Positions 16,256-24,765 of a stretch of 40,659 bases of DNA are shown here, in pieces (the stretch's first letter is position 1; the number at the start of each line of letters is the position of its first letter). Origin of the DNA: Accumulibacter sp. GTDB lineage: Bacteria; Pseudomonadota; Gammaproteobacteria; Burkholderiales; Rhodocyclaceae. The stretch lies in contig JAEUOJ010000027.1 in the NCBI GenBank assembly GCA_016789495.1, positions 1 through 40,659 on the forward strand. Direction: 5' to 3'. The translations under genes and the position numbers were made by a program. The notes beneath the pieces are model-generated. The model was not told where the DNA came from and did no database searches. It worked only from the letters and a program-made list of their open reading frames with translations.

Positions 16256-16724
16256 GATCAGGGGGATCGGGTGGTAAGCGAAATCAAAGACGATGCACCT
16301 GCAGTTTAGTCATCCACGATGGAGAGAAGGGGCAGGACGTCGGTCCTCCAGAAAAAATCTTCGACCAGACACCTGTCGAACTGGAGTGATTGCTGTTGAC
16401 CAAGAGGGAGAGTGACGACGGGGTTCCCCGATTTCGAGGCGCATGGTGGGCCTATGTCACGAGAAATCCGGGAAAAATGGAACACGCTTCCTACAAACAA
16501 GGTAAATCAGCCTAGTCCGACGCGCTCCTAGGTGTCAACGCTACAGTTTCTCGGTTGTGCGGCGATTGCACCAATCAGAACCCGGTGTCAGATATGTGGA
16601 GCTGCGGCAAACGCGACAACGGAAGAGCTTGAAAAGCCACGTAGACGACACGTTTCCTGCTTCGCCGCTTGAATGGTATCCTCGACGGATACTCTGCTCC
16701 GATGGTTGGTGAAAGGCGAGCGAC
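16256..16724. other. 469-base gap with no recognised gene
   Basis: Between the divergent HD-GYP and helix-hairpin-helix genes. It should contain both promoters, but no confident -35/-10 pair stands out. Open frames on the minus strand (for example 16306-16500, 64 codons, containing VTLPLGQQQSLQFDRC) lack ribosome sites and are unlike any protein I know. They could be remnants of an inserted element, but this cannot be shown from one copy. Confidence 0.35.
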
Positions 16725-17015
16725 ATGCATCCGAACAAGGTGGTCCGTCAGCGGGTTGAAACCCTCACTGATTTGCCGAACATCGGTCGGGCAGGTGCCG
16801 CCGACCTGGTGCGGCTTGGCATCATGGTTCCAGGCGATCTTATTGGCAAATGCCCGTTTGAAATGTACCAGCAACTTGGCGTACTGACTGGCAAGGCCCA
16901 GGACCCCTGTGTGCTCGACGTATTCATGTCCATCACCGATTTCATGGCCGGTGGCGAGGCCAGACATTGGTGGTCATACACTCCGACACGAAAATGCACT
17001 CTAAAACGATGCTGA
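16725..17015 (+). CDS. Small helix-hairpin-helix protein, Cdd1 (pathogenicity locus) family
   Basis: 96 residues. RVETLTDLPNIGRAGAADLVRLGI forms a helix-hairpin-helix motif near residues 10-33 (the IG-x-A-A-DL hairpin). Then come FEMYQQLGVLTGKAQDPCVLDVFMSI and a Trp-rich end (HWWSYTPTRK), the pattern of the Cdd1 family, sometimes called mitomycin-resistance or pathogenicity-locus proteins. Such domains bind DNA non-specifically, so a repair or DNA-binding role is plausible but unproven. AGGCGAG at 16714-16720 precedes the ATG. It stands alone, with gaps on both sides. Confidence 0.8.
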   Translation: MHPNKVVRQRVETLTDLPNIGRAGAADLVRLGIMVPGDLIGKCPFEMYQQLGVLTGKAQDPCVLDVFMSITDFMAGGEARHWWSYTPTRKCTLKRC

Positions 17016-17257
17016 TGTCACAGCGCCAGCGGGATTATCGGCCGCCAGCGCGTTCGCTAGGCCCATCGAGTTCAGCAGCGGTCAAACGACAGTCCTGGCG
17101 TTCGCTTTCCCGTGTCTTGCCACGGCCTGTCGCTCCATCCACGATCTGATAACGCGTGGAAATCGAATCGAACCGTCGTCCGGATGCGCCGCATTTTACG
17201 ATGATCGGCTCTTTCGGACGCTAAACCAACGGTGCTGCACATGATGATGAACATGCG

Positions 17258-17815
17258 ATGGAACCGATGAAACCGACGATGACTTTGGACGAACAGATCG
17301 CTAAGCTACGAGATTTTGGCGAATCCCATGTCATGAGAAACATGACCATTGTCGCGTTGGCGATGGCGATGGTCGCCGCGTATCTGTTTTTTTCCCAGAA
17401 CAATCAGAATCTCAAAGTGGTGATGATGTTTATTGGCATGCTCGGGGTAATGGTTGTGCTCGCCACCGTTTCCATGCGCAAACCGCTGCGACGAGCTGCC
17501 GCAGCCACTCGCCACGGACGAAGAGTCCGGACGGTGATTGAGTTGCAGATCGACCCGGACTCGGAAAATGGGCGATTCTTCGGGCAATGCACCGATCGCA
17601 CGCTGGGTCATCGTTGGCGGATCGATTTCTCCTCGCCGATGGGCTGGGTGCCTGATGAGGGTTCTACCGTGTGTGAACTGGTATCACTGCCTGGTGATGA
17701 TGAACCGGCCCTGGTCATCACCGAGCGGGGTCTTTTAATTCCGATCTGGACGAAGAAATTGCAGCATGACGGCGCAGATATCGCTGCGCACCATTCAGGA
17801 AAATACAGACCATGA
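17258..17815 (+). CDS. Unrecognised membrane protein, coupled to a hydrolase
   Basis: 185 residues; I do not recognise the family. A short charged lead (about 1-25) is followed by two close hydrophobic segments (about 27-46 and 54-71), a basic stretch KPLRRAAAATRHGRR, and a C-terminal soluble domain of about 95 residues, probably cytoplasmic, rich in beta-type sequence (VIELQIDPDSENGRFFGQC). The hairpin-plus-domain layout suggests membrane anchoring of a small sensory or binding domain. Its stop overlaps the start of the alpha/beta hydrolase (ATGA at 17812-17815), so the two are translated together and may act together. The start at 17258 is likely, with an alternative ATG at 17267. The preceding 242 bases hold no gene. 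Confidence 0.7.
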   Translation: MEPMKPTMTLDEQIAKLRDFGESHVMRNMTIVALAMAMVAAYLFFSQNNQNLKVVMMFIGMLGVMVVLATVSMRKPLRRAAAATRHGRRVRTVIELQIDPDSENGRFFGQCTDRTLGHRWRIDFSSPMGWVPDEGSTVCELVSLPGDDEPALVITERGLLIPIWTKKLQHDGADIAAHHSGKYRP

Positions 17816-18450
17816 GACTGCAGGCGGAACAGTTGTTCATCGACGGCCCGGTTGGCAAGATCGAAAGCATCGTCGAAAACCCGGGTGCGCCACGCGGTAT
17901 CGCGCTGATCGCGCATCCGCATCCTCTGTTCGGCGGGGGCAACACCAACAAGGTGGTGCAGACGCTGGCCCGCACTTTCAATCATCTCGACTACGTTTCC
18001 TTGCGGCCCAATTTTCGAGGCATTGGGCTAACGGAAGGCAGCCACGATGAAGGTGCCGGCGAATGCGAGGATTTGCTGGCCTTGCTGACGGAAGCGAAAT
18101 GCCGTTACGGCAACCTGCCGGTGGCTCTGGCCGGCTTTTCTTTCGGTGCTTATGTCCAGACGCGGGTAGCGGAAAAACTGGCGGATGGCGGTCATCCGGC
18201 ACAACGGCTGGTGTTGGTCGGAACGGCGTCGGGTTTTGTCGAAGGCGCGCGACGCTATCACACCAAGGCCGTGCCGCGCGATACGATCGTCATTCACGGA
18301 TCGGAGGACCGGACCGTGCCGCTAGCGAATGTCATCGAATGGGCCAAGCCGCTTGAATTGCCGGTGATCGTCGTGCCGGGTGCCGATCATTTCTTTCATC
18401 GCCGTCTGCATACCATCCGCGAGATTGTCAGCCGCGCCTGGCGGCACTGA
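17812..18450 (+). CDS. Alpha/beta hydrolase, small serine esterase type
   Basis: 212 residues in the alpha/beta hydrolase fold. The oxyanion region ALIAHPHPLFGGGNTNKVV, the NFRGIG-x-SEG-like loop (here NFRGIGLTEGSHDEG), the nucleophile elbow AGFSFGAYV (S110), an acid in GSEDRTVP and the catalytic histidine in PGADHFFH are all visible. The HPHPLFGGGNTNKVV and NFRGVG-x-S-x-G pattern belongs to a proteobacterial group often annotated as CocE/NonD-type or YpfH-like hydrolases, with the substrate not established. It is coupled to the upstream membrane protein and 27 bases before cutA. It has no signal peptide and is cytosolic. Confidence 0.88.
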   Translation: MRLQAEQLFIDGPVGKIESIVENPGAPRGIALIAHPHPLFGGGNTNKVVQTLARTFNHLDYVSLRPNFRGIGLTEGSHDEGAGECEDLLALLTEAKCRYGNLPVALAGFSFGAYVQTRVAEKLADGGHPAQRLVLVGTASGFVEGARRYHTKAVPRDTIVIHGSEDRTVPLANVIEWAKPLELPVIVVPGADHFFHRRLHTIREIVSRAWRH

Positions 18451-18477
18451 GTCCGCGTGTCGGCGTAGAATAGACGG

Positions 18478-18801
18478 ATGACCGTCCTGCTGGTATTGAC
18501 CAATCTGCCCGATCGGGCGACCGCCGAGGCGTTGGCCGAAGAACTCGTTACCTCGCGGTTGGCGGCATGTGTCAACCTCCTCGCTGGCTGCCGCTCGATC
18601 TATCGTTGGCAAGGGGCGGTGGAACGTGCCGATGAGGTTCCGCTGCTGATCAAAACCTGCGCCGATCGCTATCCGGCGCTCGAAACGGCAATCGTCAGCA
18701 AGCACCCCTATGCCTTGCCGGAAATCGTGGCCTTGCCGGTCACTTCCGGGCTGTCGGCTTACCTGGATTGGGTGCTCCAGGAAACACGGCCTGTCGACTG
18801 A
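18478..18801 (+). CDS. cutA: CutA1 divalent-cation tolerance protein
   Basis: 107 residues forming the trimeric, PII-like ferredoxin fold. LTNLPDRATAEALAEELVTSRLAACVNLL, SIYRWQGAVERADEVPLLIKT and KHPYALPEIVALPV cover the family's conserved blocks. Cysteines at AACVN and LIKTC are possible metal ligands. CutA is linked genetically to copper tolerance in E. coli, but its biochemical role is unsettled. It lies 49 bases before dsbD, the same pair as in E. coli, which favours a real functional link with thiol/copper stress. Confidence 0.94.
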   Translation: MTVLLVLTNLPDRATAEALAEELVTSRLAACVNLLAGCRSIYRWQGAVERADEVPLLIKTCADRYPALETAIVSKHPYALPEIVALPVTSGLSAYLDWVLQETRPVD

Positions 18802-18850
18802 CCGGCACGCCTTCGTCAATCTGTCCAACCTCCTGTTTCTTCGCCCAGGC

Positions 18851-20686
18851 ATGTCTCTCCCGCCAAGTTCGTCAATTCTTCGCCTTCGTCAGCGGATCCT
18901 GCGGTTCCTTACGGTCTGGCCACTCGCCTGGCTGCTGATGGTGCCATCAGCTCTGGCGGAGGAATTTCTTTCCCCGGAACAAGCTTTCCAAGCCAGCGTG
19001 CGGGCGATCGATGGCCAAACACTCGAAGTGCGCTTCGCGATCGCCGACAATTACTACCTTTATCGTGACAAGTTTCGTTTTGCCGTCTCTCCGGATACCG
19101 TCGTTCTCGGCGTCGCCGACCTGCCGCTCGGCAAGCAAAAACAGGACGAGACTTTCGGGGCGGTCGAGGTCTATTATCGGCAGGTGCTCATCCGCCTGCC
19201 GGTAACGGCCCGAGGTAGCTTGGCCGCCGTGCCGTTGACGCTGCAAGTGACTTCGCAAGGTTGCGCCGAGGCGGGTATCTGTTACCCGCCCCAGCAGCAG
19301 CAACTGGCGGTGACCCTTCCCGCCATCGATGGCGTGCCGAATGCCGGGCCGATGACCTCGGCACCGTCGTCGACCGCCATGTCCAGCGATGTCTCCGGCC
19401 GGATCGCCCATTTGTTCCAAACCGGCGATGTCTGGCTGCTGGTGGGTAGCTTTTTCGGCTTTGGAGTCCTGTTGTCGCTCACCCCCTGCGTATTTCCGAT
19501 GATTCCGATTCTGTCGGCCATCATCGTTGGCGCTGGCGAAAGCCAAGGGGGGATTTCGCATGCTCGAGGCTTGGTCTTGTCGCTGGGTTATGTGCTGGGC
19601 ATGGCAACCACTTACGCGCTAGTCGGTGTCGCCGCCGGGCTGACCGGCACGCTGCTGGCGACGGCTTTGCAAACACCTTGGGTGCTTGGTGGATTCGCGG
19701 CGCTTTTCGTGCTGTTGGCATTGTCGATGTTCGGCTTTTACGAGCTGCAATTGCCGATCTTTCTACAAAGCAGACTTTCCGAAAGAGCGGCGCATTTGAC
19801 TGGCGGCTCGCTGCCCGGCGTGGTAATGATGGGTGCGCTGTCGGCGGTGATCGTCGGACCTTGCGTCGCTGCCCCGCTAGCTGGAGCGCTACTCTATATT
19901 GGCCAAAGCGGCGACGCTTTGCTTGGTGGACTGACCTTGTTCTCGATGGCATGGGGAATGGGGACACCGTTGTTGGCAGTTGGCGCTTCCGCTGGTACCT
20001 TGCTGCCGAAATCAGGTCCGTGGATGGACGCGGTGAAAAAATTCTTCGGCGTGATCCTGTTGGCCACCGCTGTCTGGCTGGTGGGACCGGTGATTCCCGC
20101 GGTAATGCAAATGTTCGCCTGGGCACTGTTGCTGATCATTCCGGCGATCTACCTGCATGCGCTCGATCCGTTGCCGCCGCAAGCCCGTGCCTGGCAACGT
20201 TTTTGGAAAGGCATTGGAGTGGTGATGCTGTTGTTCGGCGTAGCGATGTTGGTCGGTCTGCTGGCCGGATCGCGCGATCCGCTGCAACCGCTGGCGACTT
20301 TGCGTGCTGGTGCGTCGGCCGGCGAAAGCACCGGACTGGTGTTCAGCCGCGTCAAATCGCTCGAAGAACTCGAACAGCGGATGGCGACAAGCAAACAACC
20401 GGTCATGCTCGATTTCTACGCCGACTGGTGCGTAACCTGCAAGGAAATGGAACGGTTCACTTTCACCGACTCCCGGGTGCGGGCGCGACTGGCCGGCTGG
20501 ACCTTGCTGCAAGCCGATGTCACCGCCAACTCACCCGACGATCAGCGTCTGCTGCGGCGCTTTCAGCTATACGGTCCGCCGGGGATTGTTTTTTTCGATC
20601 GCCAAGGCAAAGAAATTCCCGGCGTGCGGGCGGTTGGGTTTCTCAGTGCCGACGATTTTCTCGCGCTTCTGGCCCATCTACCTTGA
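18851..20686 (+). CDS. dsbD: Thiol:disulfide interchange protein DsbD
   Basis: Carries reducing power from cytosolic thioredoxin across the inner membrane to periplasmic DsbC and related proteins. 611 residues: signal peptide (cleavage after SALA, residue 36); periplasmic alpha domain with QGCAEAGICYPP (C138 and C144); membrane beta domain of about eight helices with redox cysteines C213 (LTPCVFP) and C338 (GPCVAAP); and a C-terminal thioredoxin domain with DFYADWCVTCKEME (C527, C530). All six essential cysteines are present. I chose the ATG at 18851 because it gives a proper signal peptide; the frame is open to 18710, but that part overlaps cutA. A 77-base gap separates it from the convergent beta-helix gene. 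Confidence 0.95.
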   Translation: MSLPPSSSILRLRQRILRFLTVWPLAWLLMVPSALAEEFLSPEQAFQASVRAIDGQTLEVRFAIADNYYLYRDKFRFAVSPDTVVLGVADLPLGKQKQDETFGAVEVYYRQVLIRLPVTARGSLAAVPLTLQVTSQGCAEAGICYPPQQQQLAVTLPAIDGVPNAGPMTSAPSSTAMSSDVSGRIAHLFQTGDVWLLVGSFFGFGVLLSLTPCVFPMIPILSAIIVGAGESQGGISHARGLVLSLGYVLGMATTYALVGVAAGLTGTLLATALQTPWVLGGFAALFVLLALSMFGFYELQLPIFLQSRLSERAAHLTGGSLPGVVMMGALSAVIVGPCVAAPLAGALLYIGQSGDALLGGLTLFSMAWGMGTPLLAVGASAGTLLPKSGPWMDAVKKFFGVILLATAVWLVGPVIPAVMQMFAWALLLIIPAIYLHALDPLPPQARAWQRFWKGIGVVMLLFGVAMLVGLLAGSRDPLQPLATLRAGASAGESTGLVFSRVKSLEELEQRMATSKQPVMLDFYADWCVTCKEMERFTFTDSRVRARLAGWTLLQADVTANSPDDQRLLRRFQLYGPPGIVFFDRQGKEIPGVRAVGFLSADDFLALLAHLP

Positions 20687-20763
20687 TGATCGACAGTCGC
20701 TGGCTGACGATTCCCGTTCAAGACGGGTAGCAATCGCTGCCCAGACCGGTTAGCCGAAGGTCG

Positions 20764-22047
20764 CTATTGCAGCGCGCCGGGGGAAAGTGGCTTCCCTGGC
20801 AGCAGGGGCCGCGTGCCGACCGGGGCACTGAATTCGGCCACCGGCAGCAGCGAGCGGTGGTTCAACCAACCGGGGGGCTTGGCTGTGCCACGCAGCGGCG
20901 AGTTGCCCGGCAAGGCATACGAAGGACTGCCGACGCCGCCGAGCAAGGTCGAACGCTCGGCGAAATGGTTACCGTCGAATCGTCCTGGCGCCGACGGCCC
21001 GAATTGACCGTGACCGATCAGCAAATTATTGACGGCCCAAACCGAAACATTATTCGCCAAGCGGTCGGTCCATACACGCAAAAAGCGTCCGGCGATCGCG
21101 TCATTGACCAGCGTGTTGTGCGACAACACCAATACGTTTTCCGGCCAGGCGCTGCCTTCGGCGCCAAAGGACAGCAGATCGTTGTTTTCGGTGGCCCGAC
21201 TTTGGCCGATGACGTTGCCGATCACCCAGGCGACGCCGCCGTTCGGAAACTCCAGTTCGTACGACGCACTGCCCTTCTCGCCATCGACCAGCCAGTTGTA
21301 GGCGATCTCGTTATACCGTGCCCGCGATTTGAGCAGATGACCCTGAAAGCCGTTTTCGAACCGGCTGCCGACAACGCGCAGGCTGGCGATTCGGCCGACA
21401 TACAACAGGTGATGCAGCAAACCTGCGTGCCTAGGTGCCGAACCGAACTCGCTGTTCTCGACAATCAACGTCGCTTCGTTGGCATTGCTGGTCAGAATGC
21501 CGGTCTCGTTATCGAAAAAAGCGCAGCGTCTGACCGTCAGCCGTCCTTGCTCGAAACGAATTCCGGCGCCGTTTCCGTCGGCCACGCGTACCCCGCGAAA
21601 TTCGAGATTTTCAATCTGGAAATCGCCGTTACGGATGACCCATAGCGCCTTGCCCTCGGCATGAGCGCCGGCGGCGAGCAGTACCGGTCGCTGTCCCTTG
21701 CCGCGGATGGTCAATCGCGACTGTTTCCAGACGATCGCCTGCTGTGCATATTCGCCAGGCAGAATTTCAATGGTGTCGCCGTCCTGGGCCCGCGCCGCCG
21801 CGTCCACAATGCTGCGCAACGGGCCTCCCGGTCCGACAACAAGTGTCTTACCGCTGATCGGCGAATCAGGCGCCGCTGGCTGATTGGTGGGCGTGACGAT
21901 CGGCGGTTGGTCGACCACTTCCAATTGGCCCTGCGCGTTGCGCCGCAACGCGCCCAATTCGCTACTGGCCGGCGGCAGTCCACTCGCCCAAGCCGAGATG
22001 GCCGATGTGCACAGCAGGAGCAACAACCGCAATGAGCGACCCGTCAT
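20764..22047 (-). CDS. Secreted right-handed parallel beta-helix protein
   Basis: 427 residues. The N-terminal signal peptide TGRSLRLLLLLCTSAISAWA ends near residue 22. Residues about 70-380 show repeated beta-helix rungs: GGPLRSIVDAAARAQDGDTIEILPGEYA (the typical entry rung), SRLTIRGKGQRPVLL, GDFQIENLEFRGV, GRLTVRRCAFFDN, EATLIVENSEF and ARYNEIAYNWLVD. This is the pectate-lyase/NosD-type fold, but no catalytic residues of a known lyase can be assigned; a polysaccharide-binding or -degrading exoprotein is possible. The ATG at 22047 is preferred to upstream in-frame starts (up to 22116) because it places the signal peptide at the N-terminus. It lies 117 bases downstream of kup. Confidence 0.82.
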   Translation of the reverse strand: MTGRSLRLLLLLCTSAISAWASGLPPASSELGALRRNAQGQLEVVDQPPIVTPTNQPAAPDSPISGKTLVVGPGGPLRSIVDAAARAQDGDTIEILPGEYAQQAIVWKQSRLTIRGKGQRPVLLAAGAHAEGKALWVIRNGDFQIENLEFRGVRVADGNGAGIRFEQGRLTVRRCAFFDNETGILTSNANEATLIVENSEFGSAPRHAGLLHHLLYVGRIASLRVVGSRFENGFQGHLLKSRARYNEIAYNWLVDGEKGSASYELEFPNGGVAWVIGNVIGQSRATENNDLLSFGAEGSAWPENVLVLSHNTLVNDAIAGRFLRVWTDRLANNVSVWAVNNLLIGHGQFGPSAPGRFDGNHFAERSTLLGGVGSPSYALPGNSPLRGTAKPPGWLNHRSLLPVAEFSAPVGTRPLLPGKPLSPGALQ

Positions 22048-22164
22048 GGCTGGATCCAAGGCAATAGGCAGGCTCGCAGGCCCTGACGCACAGCCGAGAT
22101 GGCCCGCGAGCAGCAAAACGATTCCATTCTACGCCGCAGCTGCCCAACCGGTCGGCGAGTCGAT

Positions 22165-24072
22165 TTACAGTTCGACTTGCGCTCCCAATTCGATCACCCG
22201 GTTCGGCGGAATTTTGAAGAAGGCTGTCGCCGGGTCGGCATTGCGGAACATCCAGGTGAACAAAATTTGCCGCCAGTGCGCCATCCGTGCGCGGCTGGTG
22301 ATTTGCAGCGGCAAGCGGACCACCGTTTCGCGGCCCAGGAAAAACGACGTTTCCATCATCTCGAACGTCATCCCTTTTTCAACGCACAGTTCCATTGCCC
22401 GTGGGACATCCGGACTATCCTTGAATCCGTAACGGACGAAAACGCGGTGAAAGCCGTTGGCTAGGTTCTCGATGCGTATCCGAACCGAATCGTCAATGTG
22501 CGGCACGTCCTCCATATTGACGTGCAGGAGAACGACTCTTTCGTGCAACACCTTATTGTGGTAGAGATTGTGCAGCAAGGCGCGCGGCACGCTATCAGGG
22601 TCGGCAGTCAGGAAAATGCTCGTGCCATCGACACGTTGTGGCCCACCGGTACCAACCCCGTCGATGAACGCCTCAAGCGGAATCGAATCCTGTTTGAGCC
22701 GTTCATAAAGCAGCTTGCGGCCAAGCTTCCAGGTCGACAGCAGCGCGAAAACCGAAAAACCGAGCAGCAGCGGAAACCAGCCGCCGTCGAGTACCTTGAC
22801 CACGTTGGCCGAGAAAAAGGCGAAGTCCACCAAAACGAAAAACACCAGAAACAGCGTTGCCCGAGGCCAGCTCCATTGCCAGAGCGCGCGAACGACCACG
22901 AAAGCAAGAATGGTGTCGATCATCATCGTCAGCGTGACGGCGATGCCGTAAGCCGACGCCAGATTGGTCGACGAGCGAAAACCAAGAACGACGATGATCA
23001 CCGTCAGCAACAGCAACCAATTGATGTTTGGAACGTAAATCTGCCCTTTTTCGCTTTCGGAGGTGAACTTGATTTGAATGCGCGGACAGTAGCCGAGTTG
23101 CATCGCCTGGCTGGTCAACGAAAAAGCGCCTGAAATCACCGCTTGCGAGGCGATCACCGTTGCCACCGTCGCCAACGCCACCAACGGAATCAACAGCATT
23201 GGATGAGGAACCAGCAGGAAGAAGGGATTCTCGATCGCTGCCGGATCGTTGAGAATCAGCGCGCCTTGACCGAGATAGTTTAGGTAGAGCAAGGGAAAAA
23301 CCAGCGAAAACCACGCCCATTTGATCGCCCGTCGGCCAAAATGCCCCATGTCGGCGTAAAGCGCTTCGCCGCCGGTGATCGCCAGCACCACCGCGCCGAG
23401 AGCCAGGAAAGCCAGTTGCCGATGTTCGGTAATGAAAGCGACCGCGTACCACGGGTTGATCGCCAACAGGACCGAGGGATGCTTGATCACGTTCCAGGCG
23501 CCGAGCGCGCCAAGGGTGGCGAACCAGAACAGCATCACTGGTCCGAAAAGCGCTCCGACCGCCGCGGTGCCATGTCGTTGGAAAAAGAACAGCACCACCA
23601 ATATGGCGATTGTTGTCGGCAGGACATACGGTTTGAGTTGTGGCGTTACCACTTCCAGCCCTTCGACGGCCGAAAGAACTGACATTGCCGGGGTGATCAC
23701 CGCGTCACCGTAAAACAGCGCCGCGCCGAAAATTCCCAGCACCGACATCAACCAAAGCAGGCGGGGTGAGGCATTGGCGGTTCGCAAGGCCAGCGCGGTC
23801 AGCGCCATGATGCCGCCTTCGCCCTTGTTGTCCGCCCGGGTGATGAACAAGACATATTTCAAAGAAACGGTGATCGTCATTGCCCAGAAAACCAGCGACA
23901 GGATGCCCAGGACGTTGTCCGGGGTCACCGGCACGGGATGAGGTCCGCCGAACACTTCTTTGATGGTGTATAGCGGACTGGTGCCGATATCACCGAAAAC
24001 CACTCCCATTGCCGCCAACGCGGTTGCCGCCAGACCGGATTGTTCGCCGTGCGCCGTGTTTTCTGCTGACAT
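22165..24072 (-). CDS. kup: Low-affinity potassium transporter Kup
   Basis: 635 residues. Proton-coupled K+ uptake in the inner membrane. About twelve membrane helices occupy residues 15-460, opening with MGVVFGDIGTSPLYTIKEVF, the KUP/HAK/KT hallmark; DNKGEGGIMALTALA, GDAVITPAMSVLSAVEGLEV and GGEALYADMGHFGRR follow. A cytoplasmic C-terminal domain of about 170 residues ends the protein. Length and order are those of the full family. A probable promoter lies 115-145 bases upstream on the minus strand. The downstream gene is on the same strand, but it codes for a secreted protein and need not share function. Confidence 0.96.
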   Translation of the reverse strand: MSAENTAHGEQSGLAATALAAMGVVFGDIGTSPLYTIKEVFGGPHPVPVTPDNVLGILSLVFWAMTITVSLKYVLFITRADNKGEGGIMALTALALRTANASPRLLWLMSVLGIFGAALFYGDAVITPAMSVLSAVEGLEVVTPQLKPYVLPTTIAILVVLFFFQRHGTAAVGALFGPVMLFWFATLGALGAWNVIKHPSVLLAINPWYAVAFITEHRQLAFLALGAVVLAITGGEALYADMGHFGRRAIKWAWFSLVFPLLYLNYLGQGALILNDPAAIENPFFLLVPHPMLLIPLVALATVATVIASQAVISGAFSLTSQAMQLGYCPRIQIKFTSESEKGQIYVPNINWLLLLTVIIVVLGFRSSTNLASAYGIAVTLTMMIDTILAFVVVRALWQWSWPRATLFLVFFVLVDFAFFSANVVKVLDGGWFPLLLGFSVFALLSTWKLGRKLLYERLKQDSIPLEAFIDGVGTGGPQRVDGTSIFLTADPDSVPRALLHNLYHNKVLHERVVLLHVNMEDVPHIDDSVRIRIENLANGFHRVFVRYGFKDSPDVPRAMELCVEKGMTFEMMETSFFLGRETVVRLPLQITSRARMAHWRQILFTWMFRNADPATAFFKIPPNRVIELGAQVEL

Positions 24073-24186
24073 TGTTTCTCCCGATTTGCCGCTATCCTAG
24101 CTATCCGGCCAAAACGCCAGTACCCCATTCCGCGGTCAGTTCATTCGCAAAATATGGACTATTGATGCGACTGTGCGGTGCACAAC

Positions 24187-24218
24187 ATTATATAACTATG
24201 TGAGTTGAATGTCGTCAA
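24187..24218 (-). promoter_or_regulatory. Candidate sigma-70 promoter for kup
   Basis: Read on the minus strand, TTGACG (24218-24213) stands 18 bases from TATATA, and the stretch TATATAAT extends to 24187. It would place the transcript start about 110 bases before the kup ATG. The -35 fits the consensus in 5 of 6 positions. Confidence 0.4.
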
Positions 24219-24662
24219 GCCGACTGCTAGGTATGTGGCAAATTAATCTAAATGGCATGAGCAGTCATCCACAAAAATCTTCATTGCAAAGAAGCCATCG
24301 GCAGGCGGCTTGAACTTTGCCTGATCAGGTGTGCGGCAGGATGCGTGCTATTGCCGTTGCGCGGCGGTCAACCAATTTTCAAAGCGCAGTATCGCCGGCC
24401 TTGAAGAAGAAGAAAGTCTGATTTTGATAAATTTATATTAAAACAAATTGTTAAATTTTTCGCCGCAGCAGTTGAAGTTCGTTTTTTATTGAGCCGAAGT
24501 CGTCGGTTCTTCCTTGGCGGTCAATCTGCAACGCTGAAAACCGAGTGGCGGCCATGAAAGTGGCGACTTGCCCGAACGGGCCGTTGCCGCTTGAGGAAAC
24601 TAATGGCAGGGCTTTTGACGGTTTCAATGACAGCCGGCAGCTGACGAAACAATGACAATTTG

Positions 24663-24722
24663 CTGACAATGTCAGTTAGATGTGCGAAATCACATTTTTC
24701 CAAGTTTGGCCGGTGCTACAAT
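24663..24722 (+). promoter_or_regulatory. Operator-like inverted repeats and extended -10 promoter of the corA-type gene
   Basis: TGCTACAAT (24714-24722) is an extended -10 box, 43 bases before the start codon; no good -35 is present, as expected for that class. Upstream lie a perfect palindrome CTGACA-A-TGTCAG (24663-24675) and ATGTG-CGAAAT-CACAT (24680-24695), placed where an activator or repressor would act. The second resembles a CRP/FNR-type site, but its spacing is two bases short. Confidence 0.45.
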
Positions 24723-24765
24723 CGCGCGCTTCGTATTGCAGACGATAATCCCGAAGGAGGATGCC

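Larger units (their letters stand above)
24073..24765. other. Long intergenic region between kup and the corA-type gene
   Basis: 693 bases between divergent transporter genes, the longest gene-free stretch in the window. It contains a kup-side promoter candidate (24187-24218), a very AT-rich island (24421-24460, 3 G/C of 40) that could be an UP-type element or bent DNA, two inverted repeats, and an extended -10 promoter just before the corA-type gene. Minus-strand frames at 24451-24703 show no ribosome site or known motif. The space would suit a leader RNA or small RNA, but I could not identify one. Confidence 0.45.

Noticed and set aside
16306-16500. 64-codon minus-strand frame upstream of the HD-GYP gene as a gene or IS remnant
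   Set aside because: No ribosome site, no recognised family, and no second copy in the window to support a repeat.
20713-20727. CCCGT-TCAAG-ACGGG hairpin between dsbD and the beta-helix gene as a terminator
   Set aside because: The stem is only five pairs and no T tract follows on either strand.
24341-24421. 26-codon plus-strand frame (MRAIAVARRSTN...) upstream of the corA-type gene, as a possible leader peptide
   Set aside because: Only a weak GGCAGG precedes it and no attenuator stem follows; too short to judge without comparison.
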